Shown here piece after piece: positions 1 to 8,259 of a DNA stretch of 34,391 bases. Source of the DNA: Pseudomonadota bacterium (GTDB taxonomy: Bacteria > Pseudomonadota > Alphaproteobacteria > Rhizobiales > Devosiaceae); the NCBI GenBank assembly GCA_023390785.1, contig JAEWCE010000041.1, positions 1 to 34,391 on the forward strand, given 5' to 3'. Position 1 is the stretch's first letter; each line of letters starts with the position of its first letter. The position numbers and the translations under genes were made by a program. The notes under the pieces are model-generated. The model did not search any database. It was not told the DNA's origin and was given only the letters and a program-made list of their open reading frames with translations.

Positions 1-485
1 GGATTGCGCTGGTGCCCGAGGGGCGGCGGCTGTTCACGCAGATGACGGTCGAGGAGAACCTCCTGGTCGGCCGCATGGTGAGTCGCAAGGGACCGTGGAC
101 GGTCGATAAGGTGCTCGAGACCTTTCCCAATCTCGAGGCGCGGCTCAGAGCGCGCACCGGCACGCTCTCGGGCGGCGAGCAGCAGGCCACCGCCATCGGG
201 CGGGCGCTGATGAGCAACCCGTCCTTGCTGCTGCTCGACGAAGTGTCGCTCGGCCTGTCCCCGATCGCGATCGAACGGCTGTACGAGTCGTTGCGGCTGC
301 TGATGCAGTCGGGGACCACAGTACTCTTGGTCGAGCAGGATCTGTCGCGGGCACTGAAGGTGGCGCAGCGGGTGATCTGCATGCTGGAAGGTCGCGTGGT
401 GCTGGAGGGGCCGACGGCGTCGCTGCCGCGCGAGGCAGTGACCGAGGCGTATTTCGGCGTCGGCCGCGAGAGGGCGACCGCATGA
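1..485 (+). CDS. livF: Branched-chain-type ABC transporter ATP-binding protein LivF (5' end outside window)
   Basis: This is the C-terminal two thirds of a LivF-type ATPase, which would drive import of a hydrophobic or aromatic carboxylate at the inner face of the membrane. The reading frame is open from base 3 and reads IALVPEGRR then the family-typical MTVEENL, so translation must begin upstream. The GTG at 12 is only an internal codon. The Walker A region is missing because of the window edge. The ABC signature LSGGEQQ and the Walker B stretch LLLLDEVSLGLSP are both visible, followed by VLLVEQD at the H-loop position, as is usual for LivF. The stop overlaps the livH start as ATGA (482-485), implying translational coupling. 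LivG and the periplasmic binding protein are presumably upstream. Because aromatic catabolism genes follow, the cargo is more likely an aromatic acid than leucine (inference). Confidence 0.93.
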   Translation, partial: IALVPEGRRLFTQMTVEENLLVGRMVSRKGPWTVDKVLETFPNLEARLRARTGTLSGGEQQATAIGRALMSNPSLLLLDEVSLGLSPIAIERLYESLRLLMQSGTTVLLVEQDLSRALKVAQRVICMLEGRVVLEGPTASLPREAVTEAYFGVGRERATA

Positions 486-1363
486 TCAACACCATCATCC
501 AGGGTGTGCTGCTCGGGGGTTACTACGCGCTGATCGCGGCGGGCCTCAGCTTCATGTTTTCGGTGATGCGCATCATCAACCTCGCGCATGGCAGCCTCGC
601 AGTGCTGGCGGCGTACGCGCTGCTGGTGCTGGCACAGAATTACGGCGTGTCACCCTTCGTCGGCCTGCTCGTGGTGCTGCCGCTGATGGCGCTGATCGGG
701 TTCGCGCTGCAGCGCTTCGTGCTCGATCGGGCGCTGAGCGCGGGGCAGCTGGTGCCCATCCTTGCAACATTCGGTCTTGCGATCGTCATCGACAACGCGC
801 TGTTCACCGCATTCGGCGCGAACACGCGCTCGCTCAGCAACTACATCGGCACGCTGAGCTACGATTCCATCGAGCTGCCGGGCGGCATCTATGTGGGCGA
901 ACTGTCGGTCGGCATCTTCGCGCTGGCGATCGTGGTGCTGGTCGGGCTGCAACTGTTCCTGAGCTTTACGCCCTATGGCCGGGCGATCCGGGCCACCTCG
1001 GAAGACCCCGACACGGCAGGGCTGGTGGGCATCAATGCGCGCATGGCGACGGCGGTGGCGTCGGCGATCGCCCTGGCGACGGTGGGGCTCGCGGGGGCGG
1101 CGCTCGGCATGCGCGGCACGTTCGACGCTTATGCCGGCGCGGCGCAATTGCTGTTCGCCTTCGAGGCTGCGGTGATCGGCGGGGCCGGCTCGGTCTGGGG
1201 CACGCTGCTGGGCGGCATCGTGCTGGCGCTGGCGCAGACGCTTGGCGCGAAGGTCTCGCCGCTGGGCTTCCTGATCGCCGGCCACGGCGTGTTCCTGGTG
1301 GTGCTGTTCGTGCGCATCTGGCTCGCCGGAGGTGTCCGCCCGTTCCTCAGGGGGCGGGCATGA
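482..1363 (+). CDS. livH: Branched-chain-type ABC transporter permease LivH
   Basis: A 293-residue LivH-family inner-membrane permease with about eight hydrophobic segments. It opens with the family-typical INTIIQGVLLGGYYALIAAG and SFMFSVMRIINLAHG. The C-terminal half carries GRAIRATSEDPDTAGLVGIN, the cytoplasmic coupling loop that contacts the LivF/LivG ATPases, and then a Gly/Ala-rich membrane stretch around GGAGSVWGTLLGG. The ATG at 482 overlaps the livF stop, and its own stop overlaps the livM start at 1360-1363. It should form the translocation channel with LivM. Substrate specificity cannot be read from the permease. The setting in front of pca/pob genes resembles the 4-hydroxybenzoate and p-coumarate importers known from Rhodopseudomonas, so an aromatic acid is my working inference. 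Confidence 0.93.
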   Translation: MINTIIQGVLLGGYYALIAAGLSFMFSVMRIINLAHGSLAVLAAYALLVLAQNYGVSPFVGLLVVLPLMALIGFALQRFVLDRALSAGQLVPILATFGLAIVIDNALFTAFGANTRSLSNYIGTLSYDSIELPGGIYVGELSVGIFALAIVVLVGLQLFLSFTPYGRAIRATSEDPDTAGLVGINARMATAVASAIALATVGLAGAALGMRGTFDAYAGAAQLLFAFEAAVIGGAGSVWGTLLGGIVLALAQTLGAKVSPLGFLIAGHGVFLVVLFVRIWLAGGVRPFLRGRA

Positions 1364-2373
1364 ACGCGCAAACCGGCTTCCGCGTCGAGCGTTGGACGAC
1401 GGTGTCGCGGGCCAGCGTGGCGTGCGTCGCGGTGCTTGCGGTGGTGGCTGCCATCGCGCCGCTGTGGCTGGGGCCGGGCGCGATGGACCGGCTGACGATC
1501 CTGTTCGTGTACGTGATCATGGCCGCGATGTGGAATGCTCTGGCCGGCTATGCGGGCCTCGTCAGTGTCGGCCAGCAATTGTTTGTGGGCCTCGGCGCCT
1601 ATTTCACCATCAAGCTCGCCGACTGGGGGCTCAATCCGTTCGTGGGCATGATGCTGGCCGGGTTGATCGTCGCCATCGTCGCGGTGCCGCTCAGTTATCC
1701 GATGCTGCGGCTCAAGGGCGGCGAATTCGCGATCGGCATGTGGGTGGTGGCAGAGCTGGCGCACCTGCTGGTGAACCTCGACCCGCTGGTGAAAGGCGAA
1801 ACCGGCACGTCGCTGATCGCGCTCAACGCGTTCGATCCGGTGCTGAGGCGCAATGTTATCTACTGGCTGGCGCTGGCCTCGCTGCTGGGGCTGCTGGGCG
1901 GTCTGTTTCTGCTGCTCAGGAGCCGTGTCGGCGCCGCCATCCAGGCGATCCGCGACAACGAGGATGCGGCCGCGTCGGTGGGCGTGCGGGTGACGACCAC
2001 CAAGCGGCTGATTTTCGTGCTGGCAGCGTTTGGCGTCGGTATTGCCGGAGCACTGTGGCTCGCCACGGCGCTGACGTTCCAGCCCAAGGCGTTCTTCTCG
2101 GTGCAGTGGACGGCCTACATGATCTTCATGGTGCTGGTAGGCGGCATCGGCACCTTCGAGGGCGCGATCCTCGGCGCCGTGATCTTCTTTTTGATCGAGA
2201 CCTGGTTCGGTGCGGCGGGCGTCTGGTACCTCGTCGGACTCGGTGCGACGGCGCTGGTGTTCGCACTGCTGCTGCCGCGCGGCATCTGGGGAGCCCTCGA
2301 GCGGCGCACCGGCCTGAGGCTGCTGCCGGTCGGCTACCGGCTCGACGTGCGGGAGGAGGAGGTCGGCAAGTGA
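1360..2373 (+). CDS. livM: Branched-chain-type ABC transporter permease LivM
   Basis: A 337-residue LivM-family permease that pairs with LivH. After a short N-terminal extension come hydrophobic segments, the family motif MWNALAGYAGLVSVGQQLFVG (residues about 50-70), and LKGGEFAIGMWVVAELAHL. The coupling-loop region SRVGAAIQAIRDNEDAAASVG is followed by VLVGGIGTFEGAILGAV near the C terminus, where LivM proteins typically read GG.GT..G...GA. The length is normal for the family. The ATG overlaps the livH stop (ATGA), and the TGA overlaps the ATG of the following dehydrogenase (2371-2375), so the transporter and the aromatic-catabolism enzymes seem to lie on one message. The order F-H-M differs from the common H-M-G-F arrangement. 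Confidence 0.93.
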   Translation: MNAQTGFRVERWTTVSRASVACVAVLAVVAAIAPLWLGPGAMDRLTILFVYVIMAAMWNALAGYAGLVSVGQQLFVGLGAYFTIKLADWGLNPFVGMMLAGLIVAIVAVPLSYPMLRLKGGEFAIGMWVVAELAHLLVNLDPLVKGETGTSLIALNAFDPVLRRNVIYWLALASLLGLLGGLFLLLRSRVGAAIQAIRDNEDAAASVGVRVTTTKRLIFVLAAFGVGIAGALWLATALTFQPKAFFSVQWTAYMIFMVLVGGIGTFEGAILGAVIFFLIETWFGAAGVWYLVGLGATALVFALLLPRGIWGALERRTGLRLLPVGYRLDVREEEVGK

Positions 2374-3158
2374 TGCTGCTCGGCAAGACCATCGTCATCA
2401 CCGGCGCGGCCTCCGGCATCGGGGCGCGGACTGCGGAGGTCTGTGCGCAGCTCGGTGCCGAGGTGATCGGCGTCGATCTCAATGAGGGACGCGTGCCACT
2501 TGCCGGCTTCATCCGGGGCGACCTGTCGAGCGCAGGTGGCGTGGCCGAGATCGCGCGGCAATTGCCGGGACGGTTCGATGCGCTGTGCAATGTCGCGGGA
2601 TTGTCGAGCGCCAGCGGCGCGGTACCGGCGGTGGCGGTCAATTTCTATGGATTGCGGGGGCTGAGCGAAGCGGCGGTACCGCACATGCGGGCCGGCGGCG
2701 TCGTGATCAATGTCGCCTCGATCGCCGGCTATGGCTGGCGCGCCAATCTCAACCGGGCGCGCTCGATGGTGGCGCTCGCGGGCTTCCCCGACGTCGCCGC
2801 GGTGCTGAAGGAGCACGGCGTGACCGACGGCGAGGCCTATCCGCTGAGCAAGGAATTGCTGCTGCTGTGGACGCAGCTGGCCGCGCACGATCCGGCCTTC
2901 AAGGATCGCGGCGTGCGGGTGGTGTCGGTGAGTCCCGGGCCGGTGGAGACGCCGATCCTCGGGCAGTTTCGGCAGGTGTTTGGCGACCAGCGCGTCGATG
3001 CCGATATCGCCGCGGTGGGACGTGCTGGCACGCCCTCCGATATCGCACCCGTGATAGCATTTCTCTGTTCGGACGGCGCGCGCTGGATCAACGGCAGCAA
3101 CATCGCCGCCGATGGCGGCCTCGAGGCCGCCGTCAACGCACAGGTTCTAGGGTTCTAG
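2373..3158 (+). CDS. SDR-family dehydrogenase, coniferyl-alcohol-dehydrogenase-like
   Basis: A 261-residue NAD(P)-dependent short-chain dehydrogenase. The cofactor loop TGAASGIG lies at residues 10-17, the catalytic Ser at 116 (NVASIAG), and the Tyr/Lys pair at Y156 and K160 (AYPLSK). The C terminus reads RWINGSNIAADGG. The insert between Ser and Tyr is longer than in standard SDRs. This, together with FDALCNVAG and the P-G-P-V-x-T-P-I-L segment, matches the coniferyl-alcohol dehydrogenase / 3-alpha-hydroxysteroid dehydrogenase branch as I know it. It probably oxidises an aromatic primary alcohol (coniferyl or 4-hydroxybenzyl type) to the aldehyde, the substrate of the next gene. The ATG at 2373 is preceded by a GGAGGAGG ribosome site inside livM. 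The frame is open far upstream, but that part is a shadow of livM. A 9-base gap separates it from the aldehyde dehydrogenase. Confidence 0.85.
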   Translation: MLLGKTIVITGAASGIGARTAEVCAQLGAEVIGVDLNEGRVPLAGFIRGDLSSAGGVAEIARQLPGRFDALCNVAGLSSASGAVPAVAVNFYGLRGLSEAAVPHMRAGGVVINVASIAGYGWRANLNRARSMVALAGFPDVAAVLKEHGVTDGEAYPLSKELLLLWTQLAAHDPAFKDRGVRVVSVSPGPVETPILGQFRQVFGDQRVDADIAAVGRAGTPSDIAPVIAFLCSDGARWINGSNIAADGGLEAAVNAQVLGF

Positions 3159-3167
3159 GAGAACGAG

Positions 3168-4616
3168 ATGGACATCGGATTTCTGATCGATGGCGAGGCA
3201 CGGCAGGCTCAGAGCGGGGCAACCTACGACCGCAATGACCCCTATACAGGCAAGCTCGCGACCCGCGCCGCAGCGGCTGGTGTCGCCGACGCCATCGCGG
3301 CGGTGGAGGCAGCCGCGGCGGCATTCAAGAGCTGGAGCAAGACCGGGCCGGGCGAACGGCGGGCACTGCTGGTGAAGGCGGCGGACATCATGGACAGCCG
3401 CGTCGAGGAGTTCACGCGGCTGATGATCGAAGAAACGGGCGGCACGGCGCCGTGGGCCGGCTTCAACGTCATGCTCGCCGCCAACATGCTGCGTGAGGCG
3501 GGGGCGATGACGACGCAGATCGCTGGCGAGGTGATCCCGTCGAACAATCCGGGCATCACCCTGGCGATGGGCATCCGGCAGCCGGCCGGCGTCGTGCTCG
3601 GCATCGCGCCGTGGAACGCGCCGGTGATCCTGGGCACCCGCGCCATCGCCATGCCGCTCGCCTGCGGCAACACCGTGGTGCTGAAGGCGTCCGAAAGCTG
3701 CCCCGGCATCCACCGGCTGATCGGGCAATGCCTCGTGGATGCGGGCATGCCCAAGGGCGTGGTCAACGTCATCACCAACGATCCCAAGGACGCGGCGGCG
3801 GTGGTCGAAGCGCTGATCGCGCACCCGGCGGTGCGGCGAGTGAACTTCACCGGCTCGACCGCCGTCGGACGGCGCATCGGCGAACTCGCGGGCAAGAACC
3901 TCAAGCCGGCGCTGCTCGAACTGGGCGGCAAGGCGCCGCTGGTGGTGCTCGAAGATGCCGACCTCGATGGGGCGGTGAATGCGGCGGTCTTCGGCTCGTT
4001 CATGCACCAGGGCCAGATCTGCATGTCGACCGAACGGATCATCGTGGATGACAAGATCGCCGATGCCTTCGTTGAGAAACTGGCGGCGCGCGCCGCGCAA
4101 CTGCCGGCCGGCGATCCGCGCGGGCATGTGGTGCTGGGCTCGCTGATCAGCACGCAATCGGCGGAGAAAATGGAGGCGCTGATCGCCGACGCCACGGCCA
4201 AGGGTGCAATCCTCAAGGCCGGCGGCAAGCGGACCGGCACGGTGGTGGAGGCGACCGTGCTCGACAAGGTCGGGCCGGGGATGCGCATCTACACCGAGGA
4301 ATCGTTCGGACCGGTGAAGTCGGTGATCCGGGTCAAGGGCGAGGACGAGGCGATCCGTGTTGCCAACGACACCGAGTACGGGCTGTCGTCGGCGGTGTTC
4401 AGCCGCGACGTGCAGCGCGCGTTGCGCGTTGCGGCGCAGATCGAGGCCGGCATCTGTCACATCAACGGGCCGACAGTGAACGACGAGGCGCAGATGCCGT
4501 TTGGGGGCGTCAAGGGCTCGGGCTTTGGCCGCTTCGGCGGCAAGGCGGCGATCAACGAGTTCACCGATCTGCGGTGGATCACCATCGAGGATCCCAAGCA
4601 GGGATATCCGTTCTGA
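3168..4616 (+). CDS. Aromatic-type aldehyde dehydrogenase (vanillin/salicylaldehyde/4-hydroxybenzaldehyde class)
   Basis: A 482-residue NAD(P)-dependent aldehyde dehydrogenase of normal length. Visible landmarks are PWN at 148-150 (oxyanion Asn150), NFTGST near 226-231, the general base E251 in LELGGK and the nucleophile C285 in GQICMSTERI. The C terminus has the usual MPFGGVKGSGFGRFGG. GQICMS around the cysteine and the overall sequence resemble the vanillin/salicylaldehyde dehydrogenases (Vdh, NahF) rather than betaine-aldehyde enzymes. The start has a clear AGGAGAA site 5 bases upstream. Between an aromatic-alcohol-type SDR and the pca/pob genes, its likely product is 4-hydroxybenzoate or vanillate from the corresponding aldehyde. 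No vanillate demethylase is present in the window, so 4-hydroxybenzaldehyde is the simpler candidate (inference). Confidence 0.87.
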   Translation: MDIGFLIDGEARQAQSGATYDRNDPYTGKLATRAAAAGVADAIAAVEAAAAAFKSWSKTGPGERRALLVKAADIMDSRVEEFTRLMIEETGGTAPWAGFNVMLAANMLREAGAMTTQIAGEVIPSNNPGITLAMGIRQPAGVVLGIAPWNAPVILGTRAIAMPLACGNTVVLKASESCPGIHRLIGQCLVDAGMPKGVVNVITNDPKDAAAVVEALIAHPAVRRVNFTGSTAVGRRIGELAGKNLKPALLELGGKAPLVVLEDADLDGAVNAAVFGSFMHQGQICMSTERIIVDDKIADAFVEKLAARAAQLPAGDPRGHVVLGSLISTQSAEKMEALIADATAKGAILKAGGKRTGTVVEATVLDKVGPGMRIYTEESFGPVKSVIRVKGEDEAIRVANDTEYGLSSAVFSRDVQRALRVAAQIEAGICHINGPTVNDEAQMPFGGVKGSGFGRFGGKAAINEFTDLRWITIEDPKQGYPF

Positions 4617-5434
4617 TGCAGTTCGCGCGCCTCAACGACGTCACGATGCACCACCAGGTGATCGGCGGGCCAAAGGGCCGGCCGACACTGGTGTTCGTGA
4701 ACTCGCTGGGCACTGACTTTCGCATGTGGCGCGACGTGGTGGTGCGGCTTGCCGGCGAGGTGACGATCGTCACCTACGACAAGCGCGGACACGGTCTGTC
4801 GGAAGTGGGGCGGACGCCGTACTCCATCGCCTTACTGGCCGACGATCTGGCGGCGCTGCTCGATCACCTGGGGGTAACGCGCGCCATTGTCTGTGGCGTG
4901 TCGGTGGGAGGCATGGTGGCGCAGCAGCTCTATGCCGCGCGACCGGACCTGGTCGAGGCCCTGATGCTGTGCGACACGCTCGGCAAGATTGGCGATGACG
5001 CATTCTGGTCGACGCGCATCGGGCGCATCGAGGCTGAAGGTCTCGCCGGCGTCGCCGAGGGCATCCTCGAGCGCTGGTTCACCGCCGAGTTCCGCCGCCC
5101 GGACAACCCGGACTATACCGGCTATCGCACGATGTTCGAGCGGCAGCCGGTCGAGGGCTACCTGGCCACCTGCAAGGCGCTGCGCGAGGCCGACCTCAAC
5201 CATCTGGCGCCGCAGATTCGCGTGCCGACGATCTGCATCGTCGGCGAGCATGACGGCTCGACGCCGGCGGCTGACGTGGCGGCGTTCGCACGGTGCATTC
5301 CGCAGGCGCGGTTCGAGCTGATCAAAGCCTGTGGGCACCTGCCGTCGATCGAGCAGCCGGAAATGCTGGCGGCCATTACGCGTAGTTTCATGTCCTTCGT
5401 CGCAACGGAGACGGGTTCTCATGTCAGTCACTGA
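4616..5434 (+). CDS. pcaD: 3-oxoadipate enol-lactonase
   Basis: A 272-residue alpha/beta hydrolase that opens beta-ketoadipate enol-lactone to beta-ketoadipate, the last step encoded here. Landmarks are the oxyanion region FVNSLGTDFRMW (28-39), YDKRGHGLS, the nucleophile elbow GVSVGG with S96, the acid D213 in GEHDGSTP, and the base H241 in CGHLPSIEQP. These are classic PcaD features. The ATG at 4616 overlaps the TGA of the aldehyde dehydrogenase (TGATG). An in-frame upstream GTG at 4574 would add 14 residues with no family counterpart, so I reject it. The 3' end overlaps pcaC by 14 bases. The order pcaD-C-H-G-B is the arrangement known from rhizobia and Agrobacterium. Confidence 0.95.
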   Translation: MQFARLNDVTMHHQVIGGPKGRPTLVFVNSLGTDFRMWRDVVVRLAGEVTIVTYDKRGHGLSEVGRTPYSIALLADDLAALLDHLGVTRAIVCGVSVGGMVAQQLYAARPDLVEALMLCDTLGKIGDDAFWSTRIGRIEAEGLAGVAEGILERWFTAEFRRPDNPDYTGYRTMFERQPVEGYLATCKALREADLNHLAPQIRVPTICIVGEHDGSTPAADVAAFARCIPQARFELIKACGHLPSIEQPEMLAAITRSFMSFVATETGSHVSH

Positions 5435-5825
5435 TGTCAAATCGCCGCGTCTCCGGCAGGGACTGGAAACCCGACGAGCCGTCCTCAGCGACGCCTATGT
5501 CGAGCGGGTCGAGGCGGCGACAACCGAGTTCGACGAGCCGTTCCAAGCGCTGATCACCGAGGCGGCGTGGGGGCACCTGTGGTCGCGCAACGAATGGAGC
5601 AAGCGCGAGCGCTCGATCGTCACCATCGCACTGCTTGCCGCGCTCGGGCACACCGACGAATTGGCAATGCACATCAGGGCGACGGCGCGCACCGGCGCCA
5701 CCGAAGCCGACGTGCGGGAGGCGCTGCTGCACGTCGCCATCTATGCCGGGGTGCCGACGGCGAACACCGCGTTCCGCGTTGCCAAGCAGGTGTTTGCCGA
5801 CATTGCGGCGGGGAAGGGCGAATGA
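5421..5825 (+). CDS. pcaC: 4-carboxymuconolactone decarboxylase
   Basis: A 134-residue single-domain member of the CMD family, the usual size for a stand-alone PcaC. It decarboxylates gamma-carboxymuconolactone to beta-ketoadipate enol-lactone, feeding PcaD. Recognisable stretches are GLETRRAVLSDAYVERVEAA at the N terminus, the helical core FQALITEAAWGHLWSR, SKRERSIVTIALLAALGHTDEL, and VREALLHVAIYAGVPTANTA towards the end. The ATG at 5421 is chosen because it begins the family-typical N terminus. The frame is open upstream, but that part is pcaD in another frame. It overlaps pcaD by 14 bases and its TGA overlaps the pcaH ATG (ATGA, 5822-5825), so all three are probably translated in a coupled way. 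Confidence 0.95.
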   Translation: MSVTDVKSPRLRQGLETRRAVLSDAYVERVEAATTEFDEPFQALITEAAWGHLWSRNEWSKRERSIVTIALLAALGHTDELAMHIRATARTGATEADVREALLHVAIYAGVPTANTAFRVAKQVFADIAAGKGE

Positions 5826-6571
5826 GCGAAGGCAGCAACGCCGCTCCGGAGACCGGGCCATTCTTCCCGCGAGACCGGCTGTGGCATCCGCCGGCGCTGA
5901 CCCCGGCCTACAAGACGACGGTGCTGCGCTCGCCGCAGCGGGCGCCGATCTCGTTCTCCAACACGATGTCGGAGATGACCGGGCCGGTGTTCGGCCAGAA
6001 CGTGATCGGCGAGCTCGACAACGACCTGATCCACAATTTCGCCAAGCCGGGCGAGAGCGCGCATGGGCCGCGCATCATCGTGCATGGCCGTATTCTGGAC
6101 GAGCGGGGCCGGCCGGTACCGGGCGTGCTGATCGAGTTCTGGCAGGCCAATGCCGCGGGACGCTACCGGCACAAGAAGGACGGCTACCTGGCGCCGCTCG
6201 ACCCCAATTTCGGCGGCTGCGGCCGAGCGCTGTCGGGCGAAGACGGCAGCTACGCGTTTCGCACCATCAAGCCGGGCGCCTATCCGTGGCCGAACGGCGT
6301 CAATGACTGGCGGCCGGCGCACATCCACTTTTCGATCTTCGGCTCCGGCTTTGCCCAGCGGCTGATCACGCAGATGTATTTCGAGGGCGACCCGCTGATC
6401 AAGCTGGACCCGATGACAGGCGGCCTCAGCGACCCCCGGGCGGTGGAGCAACTGATTGCGCCGCTCGACATGGCGCGCACCATCCCGATGGATGCCACGG
6501 CGTACAAGTTCGACATCGTGCTGCGCGGGCGGCGCTCGACCATGTTCGAAAATCGGCTGGAGGGTAATTGA
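5822..6571 (+). CDS. pcaH: Protocatechuate 3,4-dioxygenase beta subunit
   Basis: The 249-residue iron-binding beta subunit of protocatechuate 3,4-dioxygenase, which with PcaG cleaves the ring between the two hydroxyls to give 3-carboxy-cis,cis-muconate. All four non-haem Fe(III) ligands are visible: Y115 (GRYRHK), Y154 (PGAYPWPN), H167 and H169 (PAHIHFS). They correspond to Tyr408, Tyr447, His460 and His462 of the Pseudomonas enzyme. LITQMYFEGDPL and YKFDIVLRG are also family hallmarks. The N-terminal extension PFFPRDRLWHPP is typical of PcaH. The start ATG overlaps the pcaC stop and its own stop overlaps the pcaG start (TGATG at 6569-6573). Nothing looks broken. A complete, active subunit is expected. 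Confidence 0.97.
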   Translation: MSEGSNAAPETGPFFPRDRLWHPPALTPAYKTTVLRSPQRAPISFSNTMSEMTGPVFGQNVIGELDNDLIHNFAKPGESAHGPRIIVHGRILDERGRPVPGVLIEFWQANAAGRYRHKKDGYLAPLDPNFGGCGRALSGEDGSYAFRTIKPGAYPWPNGVNDWRPAHIHFSIFGSGFAQRLITQMYFEGDPLIKLDPMTGGLSDPRAVEQLIAPLDMARTIPMDATAYKFDIVLRGRRSTMFENRLEGN

Positions 6572-7185
6572 TGCCGCAGCCGCTCGATACACTGAAAGAG
6601 ACGCCGTCGCAGACGGCCGGACCGTATGTCCATATTGGACTGATGCCGAATTTCGTCGGCATCCACGGCGTGCATGCCGAGGATCTCGGCGGCCGGATGT
6701 GCAACGACAGGACCAGCGGCGAGCGCATCGCCATCGAGGGCCATGTATTCGACGGCACCGGTGAGCCGCTGCGCGACTGCGTCATCGAAATCTGGCAGGC
6801 GGATGCGGCCGGGCTCTATCCAAGCCCCTCGGAGACGCGGGGGACCGCCGATCCCAATTTCACCGGCTGGGGACGGGCGGCCGCCGATCCGCAGACCGGC
6901 CTATATCGCTTCGAGACCATCAAGCCGGGCCGGGCGCCGTTTCCGGACGGGCGACTGCAGGCGCCGCATGTGAGCCTCTGGATCGTCGCGCGCGGCATAA
7001 ATCTGGGGCTCAACACGCGCATGTATTTTTCGGACGAGGCCGAGGCCAATGCCGCCGACCCGATCCTGCTGCGGATCGAGCACCGGACACGCGTGCCGAC
7101 GCTGATCGGGCAGCGGCAAGGCGACAGCTACCGTTTCGACATCCGCCTGCAGGGGCCGGATGAAACCGTGTTTTTCGACATCTGA
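6571..7185 (+). CDS. pcaG: Protocatechuate 3,4-dioxygenase alpha subunit
   Basis: The 204-residue alpha subunit, homologous to PcaH but lacking the iron ligands, as expected. It begins with the family pattern ETPSQTAGPYVHIGLMPN (10-27), followed by EGHVFDGTGEPLRDCVIEIWQADAAG, the intradiol-dioxygenase fold signature. TIKPGRAPFPDGRLQAPHVSLW occupies the position of the iron-ligand segment in the beta subunit, with one His and no Tyr. The C terminus YRFDIRLQGPDETVFFDI is typical. It assembles with PcaH. The ATG at 6571 overlaps the pcaH stop. A TTG one codon upstream is also in frame, but the ATG is preferred. A 9-base gap precedes pcaB. Confidence 0.96.
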   Translation: MPQPLDTLKETPSQTAGPYVHIGLMPNFVGIHGVHAEDLGGRMCNDRTSGERIAIEGHVFDGTGEPLRDCVIEIWQADAAGLYPSPSETRGTADPNFTGWGRAAADPQTGLYRFETIKPGRAPFPDGRLQAPHVSLWIVARGINLGLNTRMYFSDEAEANAADPILLRIEHRTRVPTLIGQRQGDSYRFDIRLQGPDETVFFDI

Positions 7186-7194
7186 GGGACAGGC

Positions 7195-8259
7195 ATGAGC
7201 GTGTCCCCCTTCGATAGTCCGCTGCTATCCGGGTTGCTCGGGGACGATGAGATCGCCGGCTGCTTTTCCGCCGAAGCCGAAATTGCCGAGATGCTGCGCT
7301 TCGAGATCGCGCTGGCAGAGGCTGAGGGCGCCGAAGGGGTGATCGACCCGGACGCCGCGGAGCACGTCGTCGAGCAGTTGAAGGTGTTCGACGTCAATGC
7401 CGATGCCATCCGCACCGCGACGACGCGCGACGGCACGGTCGGCGTCGAGTTTGTGCGGCAACTGCGAGAGTGGCTGGGTGCTCCATACGACGAGGATGTG
7501 CATTTCGGCTCGACCAGCCAGGACGTGGTTGACACGGCGCTGATGCTGCGGTTGCAGCCGGTGCTGGCCATCTTCGAGAGGCGGCTGCTGGCGATCATCG
7601 CGCGGCTCGATGAGCTCGACGGGCAATTCGGACGCAACAGCCTGATGGGGCGGACGCGCATGCAGGACGCGCTGCCGATCAGCGTGCACGACAAGCTGGC
7701 GACGTGGCGCGGTCCGCTGCAGCGCGATCTCGAGCGGTTGACCGAGCTTCGTCCCCGCGTGCTGCAGGTGCAGTTCGGCGGCGCCGCCGGTACGCTCGAC
7801 AAGCTCGGCGATAAGGCCGCAGCGGTGACGGCGCGGCTGGCGCAAGCGCTCGGCCTCTCGGCCCCACCGAGCAGCTGGCACACACAGCGCGACAGCATCG
7901 TCGAACTCGCAGACTGGCTGTCACTGGTCAGCGGCAGTCTGGGCAAGCTCGGTGTCGACATGGCGTTGATGGCGCAGAACCGCGTCGGCGAGCTGGCCAT
8001 CGAAGGTGGTGGCGGCTCGAGTGCCATGCCGCACAAGCACAATCCGGTGGGGGCCGAGGTCCTGGTGGCGCTGGCGCATTACGGCGCAGCGTTGACCGGG
8101 GCCATGCATGCGAGTCTGGTGCACGAGCAGGAGCGGTCGGGCGCGGCATGGACGCTCGAGTGGCTGGCTCTGCCGCAACTGGTGATGACGACGGGAGCCA
8201 GCCTCAGGACAGCGGAAGCGCTGCTGACGCAGGTCACCCGCATCGGCAATTCGCCGTGA
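7195..8259 (+). CDS. pcaB: 3-carboxy-cis,cis-muconate cycloisomerase
   Basis: A 354-residue member of the fumarase/argininosuccinate-lyase superfamily. It lactonises 3-carboxymuconate to gamma-carboxymuconolactone, the substrate of PcaC. Conserved regions are HFGSTSQDVVDTAL (about 102-115), GRTRMQDALP, and the superfamily signature GSSAMPHKHNPVGAEV around residues 274-289, with S275/S276 in the mobile catalytic loop. It is about 100 residues shorter than the Pseudomonas enzyme, lacking much of the C-terminal domain. Rhizobial PcaB proteins are similarly short, so this is probably a lineage feature and not a truncation. ATG at 7195 follows a GGGACAGG ribosome site. The TGA overlaps the GTG start of pobA (GTGA, 8256-8259). 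Confidence 0.94.
   Translation: MSVSPFDSPLLSGLLGDDEIAGCFSAEAEIAEMLRFEIALAEAEGAEGVIDPDAAEHVVEQLKVFDVNADAIRTATTRDGTVGVEFVRQLREWLGAPYDEDVHFGSTSQDVVDTALMLRLQPVLAIFERRLLAIIARLDELDGQFGRNSLMGRTRMQDALPISVHDKLATWRGPLQRDLERLTELRPRVLQVQFGGAAGTLDKLGDKAAAVTARLAQALGLSAPPSSWHTQRDSIVELADWLSLVSGSLGKLGVDMALMAQNRVGELAIEGGGGSSAMPHKHNPVGAEVLVALAHYGAALTGAMHASLVHEQERSGAAWTLEWLALPQLVMTTGASLRTAEALLTQVTRIGNSP

Noticed and set aside
1332..2372. Upstream extension of the SDR frame through livM, giving a 608-residue product.
   Set aside because: The extension is Arg/Gly/Ala-rich shadow sequence of livM. The SDR has a proper ATG with a ribosome site at 2373.
7195..8259. Possible truncation of pcaB, since it is about 100 residues shorter than the Pseudomonas enzyme.
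   Set aside because: The signature loop is complete, the stop is in perfect overlap with pobA, and rhizobial PcaB proteins are of similar length.
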